A stretch of 64,000 nucleotides of DNA from an uncultured Sphingomonadales bacterium. Lineage in GTDB: Bacteria > Pseudomonadota > Alphaproteobacteria > Sphingomonadales > Sphingomonadaceae. Below are positions 8,533-17,661 of this stretch, one piece after another; position 1 is the first letter of the stretch, and each line of letters begins with the position of its first letter. The position numbers and the translations under genes are program-made. Under the pieces are notes generated by a model that saw nothing but the letters and a program-made list of their open reading frames with translations, was not told where the DNA came from and searched no databases. The DNA is taken from positions 1 to 64,000 of the forward strand of contig CAILBC010000027.1 of assembly GCA_903832325.1 (NCBI GenBank), in the 5' to 3' direction.

Positions 8533-9339
8533 ATGACAAACCGCAGCGACGATACGATGGCCTGGGCCGAGAATGAACAACCGGCGCGTCCGGCGGCAAC
8601 TGTGGTGGTATTCCGCCGCAATGCTGCAGGCGGCGCGGCGCAGATCCTGCTGCTGGAACGGTCGGGCACGATGGCCTTTGCCGGCGGAGCCACGGTTTTC
8701 CCGGGCGGGGCGGTCGATACGGCCGATCGCGCGCTCGCCGCGGCCAGCCCCGGTGCTGCCGCGCTCGATCCCGATGATGCCGCCGGCCGCGTTGCCGCCG
8801 TGCGCGAAACGCTTGAAGAATCAGGCCTTGTCGTGGGTGTAAAGGGAACCGTCACTGCCCCGCGCGCCATCGATGCGCGCCGCCGCCTGCTCGAAGGGCA
8901 GGACCTTGGGGCGATCCTGGCAGAGGAAGGCTGGACGATCGATTTTGACAGTCTGGTACCTTTTGCCCGCTGGTGGCCGCGCCATCGCGAGGTGCGCGTT
9001 TATGATACGCGGTTCTATCTGGCCGATGTCGGCACCGGGGCGCTCGATCTGGCGGCCGATACCACCGAAAACCGGCACTTGTTCTGGGCCACGGCGCAAG
9101 AAGCGCTCGATCTGGCCGACGCCGGGCGGATCAAGGTGATCTTTCCCACCCGGCGCAATCTGGAACGGCTGGCGCAATGGCCTGATTTTGCCGCTGCGCG
9201 TGCGCATGCGCTGGCCACGCCGATCGTCACGGTTTCGCCCTGGATCGAACAGCGCAATGGTGAAGCCTGGCTGGTGATTCCCGCCGACGCCGGTTATCCG
9301 GTCGATGGCGAGCGGCTGGAGCGTGCCGCGCGCGGGTAA
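8533..9339 (+). CDS. NUDIX hydrolase (NUDT19/NUDT7-like)
   Basis: 268-residue NUDIX protein, a family that hydrolyses nucleoside diphosphates linked to another group; the longer members related to eukaryotic NUDT7/19 act on CoA derivatives. The NUDIX box is split by an insertion as in that subgroup: FPGGAVDTADRA early and AAVRETLEESGL (the RExxEExG core) about 25 residues later. The beta-strand start TVVVFRR and MAFAGGATVFPGG precede it. ATG 8533 is chosen over TTG 8497; ATG 8557 (MAWAENEQ) is also possible. The substrate is not deducible. It stands alone between two intergenic stretches. Confidence 0.85.
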   Translation: MTNRSDDTMAWAENEQPARPAATVVVFRRNAAGGAAQILLLERSGTMAFAGGATVFPGGAVDTADRALAAASPGAAALDPDDAAGRVAAVRETLEESGLVVGVKGTVTAPRAIDARRRLLEGQDLGAILAEEGWTIDFDSLVPFARWWPRHREVRVYDTRFYLADVGTGALDLAADTTENRHLFWATAQEALDLADAGRIKVIFPTRRNLERLAQWPDFAAARAHALATPIVTVSPWIEQRNGEAWLVIPADAGYPVDGERLERAARG

Positions 9340-9476
9340 ACTGCTCGATAATGAAGCGATCGCCACGGGGCTTTCGGATGCGGCCAGGCGCCGCCTGCGC
9401 GTAGAGTCCCTTATATCCCGGTCACGGGGTGGTTAAGCGGCAAAGGGCTATCACGGCGCATCAACGGGGTGTCGTC

Positions 9477-9749
9477 ATGGCTTTGCGCAAATATCGCTAT
9501 TTTCCTGAAAACGATGCCGAATCCGGTGGTGATCTGCGCGGCGCACCACGGCTTGCCGATGATCATGACCGGTTTGTCGCGTCCCCCGTCCACGACTTGC
9601 AAGACAATCTGTGGGTCCTTGCCGAACCGGCGCAGGAACCCGATGTGGCGCTCTATCCGGGCTGGGTGCGCCTGACCGTGCCGATTGCCGCCTCGGTGGC
9701 GCTGTGGGCGCCGATCATCTGGCTGATCACGGTACTGCGCCACGCCTGA
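9477..9749 (+). CDS. Small single-pass membrane protein, unknown function
   Basis: 90 residues from ATG 9477. The N-terminal two thirds is hydrophilic and acidic (NDAESGGDLRGAPRLADDHD). The C terminus forms one transmembrane helix, LTVPIAASVALWAPIIWLIT, ending in VLRHA. A GTG at 9429 would add 16 residues. The layout is that of a tail-anchored small protein. The frame, codon bias and neighbours support a real gene, but I recognise no family. It precedes the sugar transferase on the same strand by 164 bases. Confidence 0.6.
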   Translation: MALRKYRYFPENDAESGGDLRGAPRLADDHDRFVASPVHDLQDNLWVLAEPAQEPDVALYPGWVRLTVPIAASVALWAPIIWLITVLRHA

Positions 9750-9900
9750 TCCGCCGCGCCGGCGCGCGCTGCCGGTTGTGCCGCGCCCCCATGGCGCACG
9801 GCCTATCGAACCGTCCCGGGTCTTTCCGGCGCTGACCGACCGCGCGGCGCGCTTCATCCTTGTTCCACACGGTCGCTCTGGCGCGGCCGCAGCCTGGAAT

Positions 9901-9916
9901 AGGGAGAACCCCGTTG
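9901..9916 (+). promoter_or_regulatory. Ribosome binding site selecting a TTG start
   Basis: AGGGAG at 9901-9906 lies 7 bases ahead of TTG 9914, ideal spacing, whereas the next ATG (9926) is 19 bases away and the TTG at 9860 lies before it. This favours initiation at TTG 9914 for the sugar transferase. Confidence 0.6.
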
Positions 9917-10864
9917 CGCTCGCGAATGTCGATCCCAGCCGCAGCTAAATCCTCCGCAGCCAAACCCTCCGCAGCCAATTCCCTCGTGGCCAACTCCGGC
10001 CCAGATCAATCTTTGGCAGGCCTGTCTCCTTCGGCTTTCGGACCTCCCGCGCCCAATGATCCCTGGCTGGCCCAATCGCGCGGCATCAGCCCGCGCATCG
10101 CCCCGATGCGCGCGGCAGCCTGTTCGGCTGCGGCTCCGGCCTGTGCGGCTGTCGCGGTGGACACGCGGTTGCGCGAACCTGCCGAAGTGGCGCCCGCGCA
10201 GATCACGGCCCACCTGCCCGACATCGGTCCGGCCTTCGACGAACCGCTGCCGCGTGATGAGGCGCTGTTGCGCGCGTTTGACATCGTCGGGGCCTGTCTG
10301 GCGCTGGTGCTGGCGCTGCCGGCGATGGTGCTGATTGCGCTGGCGGTGCGGTTGACCAGCCCTGGCCCGGTGCTGTTTGCGCATCGCCGTGTCGGGCGCG
10401 GCGGGCGGCGCTTTGCCTGCCTGAAATTCCGCACCATGATACCGGATGCCGATGCGCAGTTGCGTGCGCTGCTCGATCGCGATCCGGCAGCGCGCGCGGA
10501 ATGGCAACGCAGCCAGAAATTGCGCCGCGATCCGCGGGTCAGCCCGATCGGCCGCTTTCTGCGGCGGACCAGTCTCGATGAATTGCCGCAACTGTTCAAC
10601 GTGCTGTCGGGTGAAATGAGCCTGGTTGGCCCGCGCCCCATCGTGGAGGCTGAAATCGCGCGCTATGGGCGCCATTTTGCGCTCTATTGCCGGGTGCGCC
10701 CGGGCCTGACCGGGCTGTGGCAGGTGCAGCGCGACGGAGAAACGACCTATCGGCGGCGCGTGGCGTTTGACGTCGCCTTTGCGCGGGGGCGGTGTCTGCG
10801 GCTCTATCTGGCCATTCTGGCACGCACCGTGCCCGCCGTGTTCATCGGGCGCGGCGCCTGGTAG
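9914..10864 (+). CDS. Bacterial sugar transferase (undecaprenyl-phosphate sugar phosphotransferase)
   Basis: 316-residue membrane enzyme of the family that moves a sugar-1-phosphate onto undecaprenyl phosphate to start exopolysaccharide or O-unit assembly. The first 110 residues are Ala/Pro-rich and carry a short tandem repeat (KSSAAKPSAANS). Then one hydrophobic segment (AFDIVGACLALVLALPAMVL) and the catalytic domain: SPGPVLFAHRRVGRGG, KFRTM, RRTSLDELPQLFNVLSGEMS, LVGPRP and VRPGLTGLWQV, all signature motifs. The four-helix N-terminal region of the large WbaP/PssY type is absent, so this is the short form. The only start with a good ribosome site is TTG 9914. No other polysaccharide genes adjoin. 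Confidence 0.92.
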   Translation: MRSRMSIPAAAKSSAAKPSAANSLVANSGPDQSLAGLSPSAFGPPAPNDPWLAQSRGISPRIAPMRAAACSAAAPACAAVAVDTRLREPAEVAPAQITAHLPDIGPAFDEPLPRDEALLRAFDIVGACLALVLALPAMVLIALAVRLTSPGPVLFAHRRVGRGGRRFACLKFRTMIPDADAQLRALLDRDPAARAEWQRSQKLRRDPRVSPIGRFLRRTSLDELPQLFNVLSGEMSLVGPRPIVEAEIARYGRHFALYCRVRPGLTGLWQVQRDGETTYRRRVAFDVAFARGRCLRLYLAILARTVPAVFIGRGAW

Positions 10865-10891
10865 CGATGCCTCGCAAAGACAATCAGCGGG

Positions 10892-11038
10892 TTACAGCAG
10901 GAACAGCGCCAGGCCGACCCAGAAAACCTGGCTCAGCGCCAGGCCGATGACCAGACCGCGCGCGGCATCAAGGCCACCGCTGTCGTGCATGTTGTAATAC
11001 CGGTCGGGCGAATCATCGCGCCAAAAAGCCTTGTCCAT
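10892..11038 (-). CDS. Small membrane protein, unknown function
   Basis: 48 residues read on the minus strand from ATG at 11038. MDKAFWRDDSPDRYYNMHDS is followed by a transmembrane helix, GLVIGLALSQVFWVGLALFL. GGGGAC and AAGG lie just upstream of the start. It converges with the sugar transferase, with 27 bases between stops. The sequence has the look of a short conserved sphingomonad protein, but I cannot name a family; a longer start at 11104 is less likely. Confidence 0.5.
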   Translation of the reverse strand: MDKAFWRDDSPDRYYNMHDSGGLDAARGLVIGLALSQVFWVGLALFLL

Positions 11039-11415
11039 CCTTGCGTCCCCGATCTGCACCGCGCCAATCCGGGCGCGGCTTGCGTGCAGCAAAATCAGCG
11101 GCATTTCTTGATGATCGAAACCCTTTGGCGCGAACGCTGCGGGGTGATCGATCTGTGCCGTCTTGTCATTCCGCCGTCTTGTCGCGCCTGATGATTGCGC
11201 CGGTCGGAACGGTTTTGACGGTCAACCCCGTGTAGCGGGTAAACCGAAATATCGGGTTAACGGTGCGCCAAGCACATTGCAATCCGGTTGCTGAAATATG
11301 TCGTAATCATGACGAAAATGGCGGATTTTGTGCAAATCTGCCTGTTCATGCCCGGTAAAGCCGTCCTGACGCCCTATCGATACCGGCGCAAACACGGCGG
11401 GCAAGGGACGGATCG
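11039..11415. other. Intergenic stretch, divergent promoter region
   Basis: Lies between the minus-strand 48-residue gene and the plus-strand DUF4139 gene, so it must hold their promoters. It is less GC-rich than its surroundings near 11235-11340. CAAGGGA just before 11416 serves as the ribosome site for the right-hand gene. No gene and no strong terminator seen. Confidence 0.5.
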
Positions 11416-12945
11416 ATGAACAGGCTGGCACGATCAAAGGTGTTTGGGGCCGCGGCTGCCTGGCTGGTGATCACGGCCGGCGCGGCGCAGGCCGAACCGA
11501 TCGTGCCTGCCGGCACGGCGCAGGGCGACGTTTCGGTCACCATCTACACCAACGATCTTGCGCTGATCGAGGATGTGCGGCGGATAGATCCCGGGCACGG
11601 GCTGGTCGATCTGCCCTTTCCCGATGTTTCGGCGGCGATTAAGCCGGAAACCGTTACGCTCAGCGTGCCCGGCGCGACGATCCTCGAACAGAATTTCGAT
11701 TACGACCTGCTCAGCCCCGCGCGCCTGCTCGACAAGGCGGTGGGGCAGACGGTGTCTCTGGTCCATACCAACCCGACCAGCGGGGTGGACAGCGCCGAAC
11801 CGGCCAAAGTTCTGGCCAACAACAACGGCACGCTGCTGCAGGTTGGCGATCATATCGAAGTGCTGGGCGATATCGGCCATTCGCGGCTGGTCTTTCCCGG
11901 ACTGCCCCCCGGTCTGATGGCGCGGCCCACGCTGTCGGTGCGGCTCGATTCGGCGCATGGCGGCACGCGGCCGGTCACGCTCAGCTATCTCAGCCACGGC
12001 TTTTCGTGGAAGGCGGATTATGTTGCGCTGTTTGATCAGAGCGGCGGCGCCGATGGCGCGGGCAAGATCGATGTGCAGGGGTGGATCACGCTGAACAACA
12101 CCACCGGCACCGGCTTTGCCAATGCCCGCGTGATGCTGGTGGCGGGCGATGCGGCAAACACCCTGGGTGATGGTGGCGGCGGCCCGCGCGGCCGCTTTGG
12201 CATGCGGCCGCAACCGATGGAACAGGCCGGCACCGAATCGGGCGGGCGCGAACGGCTGGGCGATTTCTATCTCTATCCGATTGCCGGCCGCACCACGCTC
12301 AACAATGCCCAGCAGAAACAGGTTTCGTTTCTGGATGTGAAGGGCGCCTCTGCGCGCAAGGTCTATGCCTTTCGCAACGGCTGGCTGGGGCAAAGCGATG
12401 CGCCGCAAAGCGCCAAAAGCGTGCTGCGCTTTTCCACCGATGGAAAAGACGGGCTGGGCGATGCGCTGCCTGCGGGCATGGTGCGGGTCTATACCCGCGA
12501 TGCGCGCGGCCAGCCGCAATTCATCGGCGAACAGGCGATTGACCACACCCCGCGCGGATCGACGCTGGCGCTGCCGATCGGCGATGCCTTCGATGTGAAA
12601 GTGCAGCCGACGCTGGTCGGGCGTGCGCGGATCGATCTGGGCGAATGGCAACGCACGGCGCGCTATCGCGTGACGACCGAGGGGCAGGCGCCCCGCATCA
12701 CCACGGTCGATACCGCGGTGACTCATTGGCAAACCACGATGAAGTACCGCCTGACCAACGCCACCCCGGCGCCGGTCACGGTCGAACTGACCCAGGCCGG
12801 GCTCGACAACGCCTGGCAGGACACCCGCGTGCCCAGCGAAACCCTTGCTGGCGAACAGCGCAGCCCCGATGAACGGCTGTGGCGTGTCACGGTGCCCGCA
12901 CAGGGCGAAACCGTGCTGACTGTCGTGTTTGATACCCACAATTGA
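11416..12945 (+). CDS. Exported DUF4139 domain-containing protein, first of a pair
   Basis: 509 residues with a clear Sec signal peptide (SKVFGAAAAWLVITAGAAQA, cleavage after AQA about residue 27). The mature protein begins with the DUF4140-like N-terminal beta region (VSVTIYTNDLALIEDVRRID, LPFPDVSAAIKPETV) and continues into the DUF4139 beta-rich domain (LSYLSHGFSWKADYVALFD, GWITLNNTTGTGFANARVML). A Gly/Arg-rich loop near 255-280 interrupts it. Function is unknown for the family; such proteins are secreted or envelope-located. CAAGGGA lies 9 bases before the ATG. The stop overlaps a possible TTG start of the next gene, a paralogue. Confidence 0.88.
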   Translation: MNRLARSKVFGAAAAWLVITAGAAQAEPIVPAGTAQGDVSVTIYTNDLALIEDVRRIDPGHGLVDLPFPDVSAAIKPETVTLSVPGATILEQNFDYDLLSPARLLDKAVGQTVSLVHTNPTSGVDSAEPAKVLANNNGTLLQVGDHIEVLGDIGHSRLVFPGLPPGLMARPTLSVRLDSAHGGTRPVTLSYLSHGFSWKADYVALFDQSGGADGAGKIDVQGWITLNNTTGTGFANARVMLVAGDAANTLGDGGGGPRGRFGMRPQPMEQAGTESGGRERLGDFYLYPIAGRTTLNNAQQKQVSFLDVKGASARKVYAFRNGWLGQSDAPQSAKSVLRFSTDGKDGLGDALPAGMVRVYTRDARGQPQFIGEQAIDHTPRGSTLALPIGDAFDVKVQPTLVGRARIDLGEWQRTARYRVTTEGQAPRITTVDTAVTHWQTTMKYRLTNATPAPVTVELTQAGLDNAWQDTRVPSETLAGEQRSPDERLWRVTVPAQGETVLTVVFDTHN

Positions 12946-12959
12946 TCGGGGCGCGCGGC

Positions 12960-14588
12960 ATGGTCCGGCCTTTGGCATGGGTGGCGCTGTGCGGCGCGGC
13001 GCTCGCACCGGCGCATGGCGCCAGCGCCGCGCCGGGAGACGAGGTGGTGGTCATGGCCTCGGCGCCGACAGCCACCAGTGTCACGATTTATCGCGCGCCG
13101 GACGATACCTTCGGGGCCGATCGCATGGCCGCGGACGAAAATCTCGCCGGCTATGCGCTGATCAGCGAAACGCGCGAGGTCGATTTGCCCGCGGGCCCGG
13201 CGGTGGTGCGCTTTCCCGGGGTTGCGGCAGGCATGCTGGCCGAAAGCGTGGTCATTTCGGGCCTGCCCGGCGGGGTGCGCGAAAAGAACCTGGATGCGCA
13301 ATTGCTGTCGCCGCGCCATCTCTATGCCGGCTGGTTCGGCCGCCCGGTCACGCTGCGCCGCACCGATGCCACGGGCGCGGTGCGCAGCGAACGCGCGGTG
13401 ATCCGCTCTGCGCCCGATGGCGCCGCGGTGGTGGAAACTGCGCAAGGGTTTGAAACGGTGCAGTGCGGGCCCTTTGCCGATGCGCTGGCTTATCCCGGGG
13501 TGCCGCCGGGCCTGTTTGCCACGCCCACGCTGTCGGTCGCTACCGATGCCCCGGCGCCGGTTCATGCGCGGTTGCAGATTGCCTATCTGGCGTGGGATTA
13601 TGATTGGCGCGCCGATTATGTGATGACCATCACGCCCGATATGCGCCATGCGCGGTTGCAGGCCTGGGTCACGCTGGCCAGCGCCGATGTCACCAGCTTT
13701 CCCGCCACGCACGCCGCCGTGGTGGCCGGGCGGCCTGATTTTTCCGAAACGCGCGACAGGGGCGAACAGGACGATACGGGCGAAGCCGGCGATGCGGGCG
13801 AACTGGTGTTTCATTGTCAGGCTTCGGCCCCGCCGCCGCCGATTGTTGCGCTGCCACCGCCGATCGCGCTGGCCAAGCCGATGGCGGCGATGGACATCGT
13901 GGTCAGCGCCGCGCGGCAAAAGGCGGTGGTGCGGGCGGTGGCGGCCGAAGTGGAAAACCTGGGCGATCTGAAGCTCTATCGCCTGCCGCTGCCGACCACC
14001 GTCGCGGCCAGGGCGCAAAAGCAGGTGGCGCTGTTCGAACCGCGCACTGTGCGGCTTGCGGTGCTGCACAGCGCCGCGCTTGACGATCTGCCTGATGACC
14101 TGCCCGGCGATAGGGATAACACTGTTGCCGCGCGGTTGCTGGTGCGCACGCGCAATCGCACCGATATGGGGCTGGGGCTGGCTTTGCCGGCGGGGCACGT
14201 GCGCGTGCTGACCGATCGTGGCAATGCAGTCGGTGGTGCCGGCGCCCTGGCTGACACTGGCCCGCATGCGCTGGTGGTGGGCCAGGCCGATCTGGCCGAT
14301 CGCGCGGTGGGGGATCGGGTGGAACTGGCTATGGGTGAAACCCCGCAAGTGCAGGTGAACCGGCGCGAAGTGTCGCGCGGGCCGCACAGCCGGCTGCTCT
14401 CGGTTATGGTCACCAATGCCAATCGCTTTGCCATCACGTTCGTCGGCACGTTCCGCCAGACGCCGCCCGATGCGATTTCGGCGCCTTCGCAACCGCTGAT
14501 GCTGGAAGAAGGTCACCGCGAATGGCGCGTGCAGGTGCCGGCGCATGGCCGTGCCACCTTGCGCTATCGCATCGCGGAGCCCGGCTGA
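12960..14588 (+). CDS. Exported DUF4139-like protein, second of a pair
   Basis: 542 residues from ATG 12960 with a signal peptide (VRPLAWVALCGAALAPAHG, cleavage near ASA). It shares the plan of the preceding protein: TSVTIYRAPDDTF, EVDLPAGPAVVRFPGVAAGM, LLSPRHLYAGWFGRPV, LQIAYLAWDYDWRADYVMTI and a C-terminal beta region. A Pro-rich insert (PPPPIVALPPPIALAKP) lies near residues 290-310. A TTG at 12942 would overlap the previous stop by 4 bases. The two are adjacent diverged duplicates, likely cotranslated and possibly forming a complex; that is inference. Confidence 0.8.
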   Translation: MVRPLAWVALCGAALAPAHGASAAPGDEVVVMASAPTATSVTIYRAPDDTFGADRMAADENLAGYALISETREVDLPAGPAVVRFPGVAAGMLAESVVISGLPGGVREKNLDAQLLSPRHLYAGWFGRPVTLRRTDATGAVRSERAVIRSAPDGAAVVETAQGFETVQCGPFADALAYPGVPPGLFATPTLSVATDAPAPVHARLQIAYLAWDYDWRADYVMTITPDMRHARLQAWVTLASADVTSFPATHAAVVAGRPDFSETRDRGEQDDTGEAGDAGELVFHCQASAPPPPIVALPPPIALAKPMAAMDIVVSAARQKAVVRAVAAEVENLGDLKLYRLPLPTTVAARAQKQVALFEPRTVRLAVLHSAALDDLPDDLPGDRDNTVAARLLVRTRNRTDMGLGLALPAGHVRVLTDRGNAVGGAGALADTGPHALVVGQADLADRAVGDRVELAMGETPQVQVNRREVSRGPHSRLLSVMVTNANRFAITFVGTFRQTPPDAISAPSQPLMLEEGHREWRVQVPAHGRATLRYRIAEPG

Positions 14589-14659
14589 TCCGGTTCACGC
14601 TCGCTTAAACTTTCGCGCCGTAGACTTTGCTTTGTGGCCGGGTTTGCCGGCCGGGATGG

Positions 14660-16204
14660 ATGCCTGTGATCGATTTTCGTGGCTTTGTCGGAGGAATTGC
14701 CGCGGTGGCGCTGCTGCTGCCTGGCAGCCTGTGCGCGGCACAGCCTTCGACTGGGCCCGCACCCGGGCCTGACCGTTTCACGCTGGCCGAACGGCTAAGC
14801 TGGGGGCCGCGCGGGGATGAGCCCGATCTGCCCGCGGGCGATCCTGCCGCCGCGCTGGGCGTGCCGATTGCGGCGCCTTTGCCCCCGGCCGCGGCGCAGG
14901 CAATCGCGGCCATGCGCATCAGCCGCCAGCCGATGGCGCAGATCGTGATGGACATGGCCGAACGTCGCCGCGCCAACAAAGCGCTGACCGATCCCGAGGC
15001 CAAGGCCGCCGCCGACAAGGCGTGGCAGGCCGACATGAATGACCTGCACCGCGAAGTGGTGACGCGCGATATCCTGCGCGCGCTCTATTCCCCGGCGCAA
15101 CTGGCCGAACAGCTGACCTGGTTCTGGGCCAACCATTTCAGCGTGCACGCACAAAAGCGCGAGATCCGCGCCATGCTCAGCGGGTGGGACGATGCGCTGC
15201 GCAGCCACGCGCTGGGCCGGTTCCGCGATCTGCTGGGCGCCACCGTGATGCAGCCGGCAATGCTGCAGTATCTCGATAACGATCAGAACGCCGCCGGCCA
15301 TATCAATGAAAACTATGCCCGTGAAATCATGGAATTGCACACCATGGGCGTCGGGTCGGGCTATAGCCAGAAGGACGTGCAGGAACTGGCGCGCGTGCTG
15401 ACCGGGGTGGGTGTGCGGCTGACCCCGGATGCGCCCCGATTGTCGCCGCAGCTGGCCCCTTTCTATCGGCGCGAAGGCGCGTTCGAATTCAATCCGGCAC
15501 GACACGATTTCGGGCCCAAAGTGCTGCTGGGTGAAACCATTGCCGGTGAAGGCCCGAATTTTGGCGGGGGATGGCCCGAAATTGATCGCGCGCTCGATAT
15601 TCTGGCCGCCGCACCCGCCACGCGCGCGCATATCTCGCGCAAGCTGGGGCTGTTTTTGCTCGGCCATGATCCCTCGCCTGCGCTGCTGAATGCGATGACC
15701 GCGCAGTGGCAGGCGACCGACGGCCGCATCGCCGCGGTGGTGGCGGTGGTGCTGCGCTCGCCGGAATTTCGCGCTTCGCTGGGGCAGGGGTTCAAGGACC
15801 CGATGCATTATGTGCTGTCGGCCGTGCGCTATGCCTATGGCGGGCGGGTAATCCGCAATGCCGATCCGGTGATCGCCTGGCTGAAACGCATGGATGAAGC
15901 GCCCTATGGCCGCGAAACCCCCGATGGCTGGCCGCTCGATGCCGCGGCCTGGACCGGACCCGGGCAGATTGAAGTGCGTTTTGAAATAGCCAAGGCCATC
16001 GGCAACGGATCGGCCGGGCTGTTCCGGCCGCGCGAACCGGGCGCCAGCGACGAACCGGCCTTTCCCCAATTGCAGAATGCGCTGTGGTTTGCAGGGTATG
16101 GCCGCACGATCGGCGCGCAGACCCGCGCCGTGCTCGATCGCGCCGGATCATCGCCGCAATGGAACATGCTGTTGCTCTCCAGCCCCGAATTCATGCGCCG
16201 CTGA
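14660..16204 (+). CDS. DUF1800 domain-containing exported protein
   Basis: 514 residues; hydrophobic leader at about 9-30 (GGIAAVALLLPGSLCAA). The DUF1800 hallmark is present: LTWFWANHFSVHAQK, LQYLDNDQNAAGHINENYAR, EIMELHTMGVG and GYSQKDVQELARVLTGVGV. In many genomes DUF1800 genes are paired with a DUF1501 gene, as here (38-base gap). The biochemical function is not established. ATG 14660 is preferred to TTG 14627, which gives an unlikely Cys/Arg-rich start. Confidence 0.93.
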   Translation: MPVIDFRGFVGGIAAVALLLPGSLCAAQPSTGPAPGPDRFTLAERLSWGPRGDEPDLPAGDPAAALGVPIAAPLPPAAAQAIAAMRISRQPMAQIVMDMAERRRANKALTDPEAKAAADKAWQADMNDLHREVVTRDILRALYSPAQLAEQLTWFWANHFSVHAQKREIRAMLSGWDDALRSHALGRFRDLLGATVMQPAMLQYLDNDQNAAGHINENYAREIMELHTMGVGSGYSQKDVQELARVLTGVGVRLTPDAPRLSPQLAPFYRREGAFEFNPARHDFGPKVLLGETIAGEGPNFGGGWPEIDRALDILAAAPATRAHISRKLGLFLLGHDPSPALLNAMTAQWQATDGRIAAVVAVVLRSPEFRASLGQGFKDPMHYVLSAVRYAYGGRVIRNADPVIAWLKRMDEAPYGRETPDGWPLDAAAWTGPGQIEVRFEIAKAIGNGSAGLFRPREPGASDEPAFPQLQNALWFAGYGRTIGAQTRAVLDRAGSSPQWNMLLLSSPEFMRR

Positions 16205-16242
16205 TGCCGCGCGTATTTCCCCCAGCTTCAGGACCACAGGCC

Positions 16243-17460
16243 ATGCTTGATCGTCGCCAGTTCATCGCCGGGACCACAGCCACCGGGCTTTCGCTGCTGG
16301 GGGGCAGGGCCATGGCCGCGCCGGCTGCATCGGGCACGCGGTTTCTGCTGGTGTTTCTGCGCGGCGCCTATGATGCGGCCAATGTGATCGCGCCGGTGCA
16401 CAACGCCTTTTACCACGAAGCGCGACCCACATTGGCGCTGGCCCCGCCCGATCCGGCCAATCCGCTGGCCAGTCTGCCGCTCGATGCCGATTGGGGCCTG
16501 CATCCCGCCTTGCGCGACAGCATCGCCCCGCTGTGGCAGGCGCGCCAGGTTGCGTTCGTGCCGTTCGCCGGCACCGATGACATGAGCCGCAGCCATTTCG
16601 AAACGCAGGACAGTATCGAAATGGGCCTGCCACTGGCCGGGCCGCGCCATTATGGATCGGGCTTTGTCGGCCGGCTGGCGCAAGTGCTGAACAAGGGCGG
16701 CGCGGGCGCCATCGCCTTTTCCGATACGCTGCCGCTGGTCATGCGCGGCGGGCCGACGATGGCGAACCTCGCGCTGGGCGGCAATGGCCGGCCGGTGATC
16801 GATGCCGGCGAATCCGCGCTGATCGCGGCGATGTATCGCGGCCAGCATCTGGGCGGGGTCGATCTGGATGCCGCAGTGCACACCGGCTTTGCCGCGCGCG
16901 ATGCCGTGTGGCACACGATCGATGATGAAATGCGCGAAGCCGGGCGCGGCGCGATTGCCGCGCGCGGGTTCGAGGCGGTGGCCCAGCGCATCGGCGTGGT
17001 CATGCGCGATCGCTATAACCTGGCCTTTGTCGATGTGGGCGGGTGGGACACGCATGTGAACCAGGGTGGCGCGCAGGGCCAATTGGCCGGCCGCATTGGC
17101 GAACTGGGCCGGGGCCTTGCCGCCTATGCCGCCGCGCTGGGGCCCGAAGCCTGGCGCCAGAGCGTGGTCGTGGTGATATCCGAATTTGGCCGCACATTCC
17201 GCGAAAATGGCAATCGCGGCACCGATCATGGCCATGGCAGCGTCTATTGGGTGCTGGGCGGGGCAGTATCGGGCGGGCGCCTGGCCGGCAGCCAGGTGCG
17301 GATTGCGCCCGAAACGCTCAACCAGAACCGCGATCTGCCGGTGCTGACCAATTATCGCGCGCTGATCGGCGGGCTGTGGCAGCGGCAATATGGCCTGTCG
17401 GCAGCGCAACTGGCCACGATCTTTCCCGAAGCGACACCGGCGCGGCTCGATCTGATCTGA
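16243..17460 (+). CDS. DUF1501 domain-containing protein, Tat-exported
   Basis: 405 residues. The N terminus MLDRRQFIAGTTATGLSLLG has the twin-arginine RRQFIAG motif and an AMAA cleavage region. DUF1501 proteins have an alkaline-phosphatase-like fold; visible motifs are FLRGAYDAANVIAPVHNAFY, SRSHFETQDSIEMG, DVGGWDTHVNQGGAQGQ and VVVISEFGRTFRENGNRGTD with HGHG after it. AGGA at 16230-16233 is well placed before ATG 16243; the frame is open further upstream inside the DUF1800 gene without merit. It forms the usual pair with the DUF1800 gene. No enzymatic activity is established for the family. Confidence 0.93.
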   Translation: MLDRRQFIAGTTATGLSLLGGRAMAAPAASGTRFLLVFLRGAYDAANVIAPVHNAFYHEARPTLALAPPDPANPLASLPLDADWGLHPALRDSIAPLWQARQVAFVPFAGTDDMSRSHFETQDSIEMGLPLAGPRHYGSGFVGRLAQVLNKGGAGAIAFSDTLPLVMRGGPTMANLALGGNGRPVIDAGESALIAAMYRGQHLGGVDLDAAVHTGFAARDAVWHTIDDEMREAGRGAIAARGFEAVAQRIGVVMRDRYNLAFVDVGGWDTHVNQGGAQGQLAGRIGELGRGLAAYAAALGPEAWRQSVVVVISEFGRTFRENGNRGTDHGHGSVYWVLGGAVSGGRLAGSQVRIAPETLNQNRDLPVLTNYRALIGGLWQRQYGLSAAQLATIFPEATPARLDLI

Positions 17461-17491
17461 TCCGGCTTTTCATTGCCGCACTTCGCCCTTA

Positions 17492-17613
17492 GGGCGTGAT
17501 GCGTTCAACCAAAAACGCATCACGCCCCATGAGTGTTTGATTTCGCATCTTTTTAGGCAAAAACCGGGTTTAAGGCAAAAAACCGGTTTCCGCTTTTTTG
17601 CACGATGCTCTAA
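17492..17613. repeat. REP-like palindromic intergenic element
   Basis: GGGCGTGATGCGTT (17492-17505) and AACGCATCACGCCC (17514-17527) form a perfect 14-bp stem with an 8-base loop. It is followed by an A/T-richer tract with two AAACCGG-type arms and the string TTTTTTGCACGATGCTCTA. From memory this composite resembles dispersed intergenic repeats of alphaproteobacteria. It lies after the DUF1501 stop and could also end transcription. Confidence 0.65.
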
Positions 17614-17661
17614 CGCAGCCGCGCATTCCCCCCCGCCCCCCGCCGGAACGAGCCACAGCGC

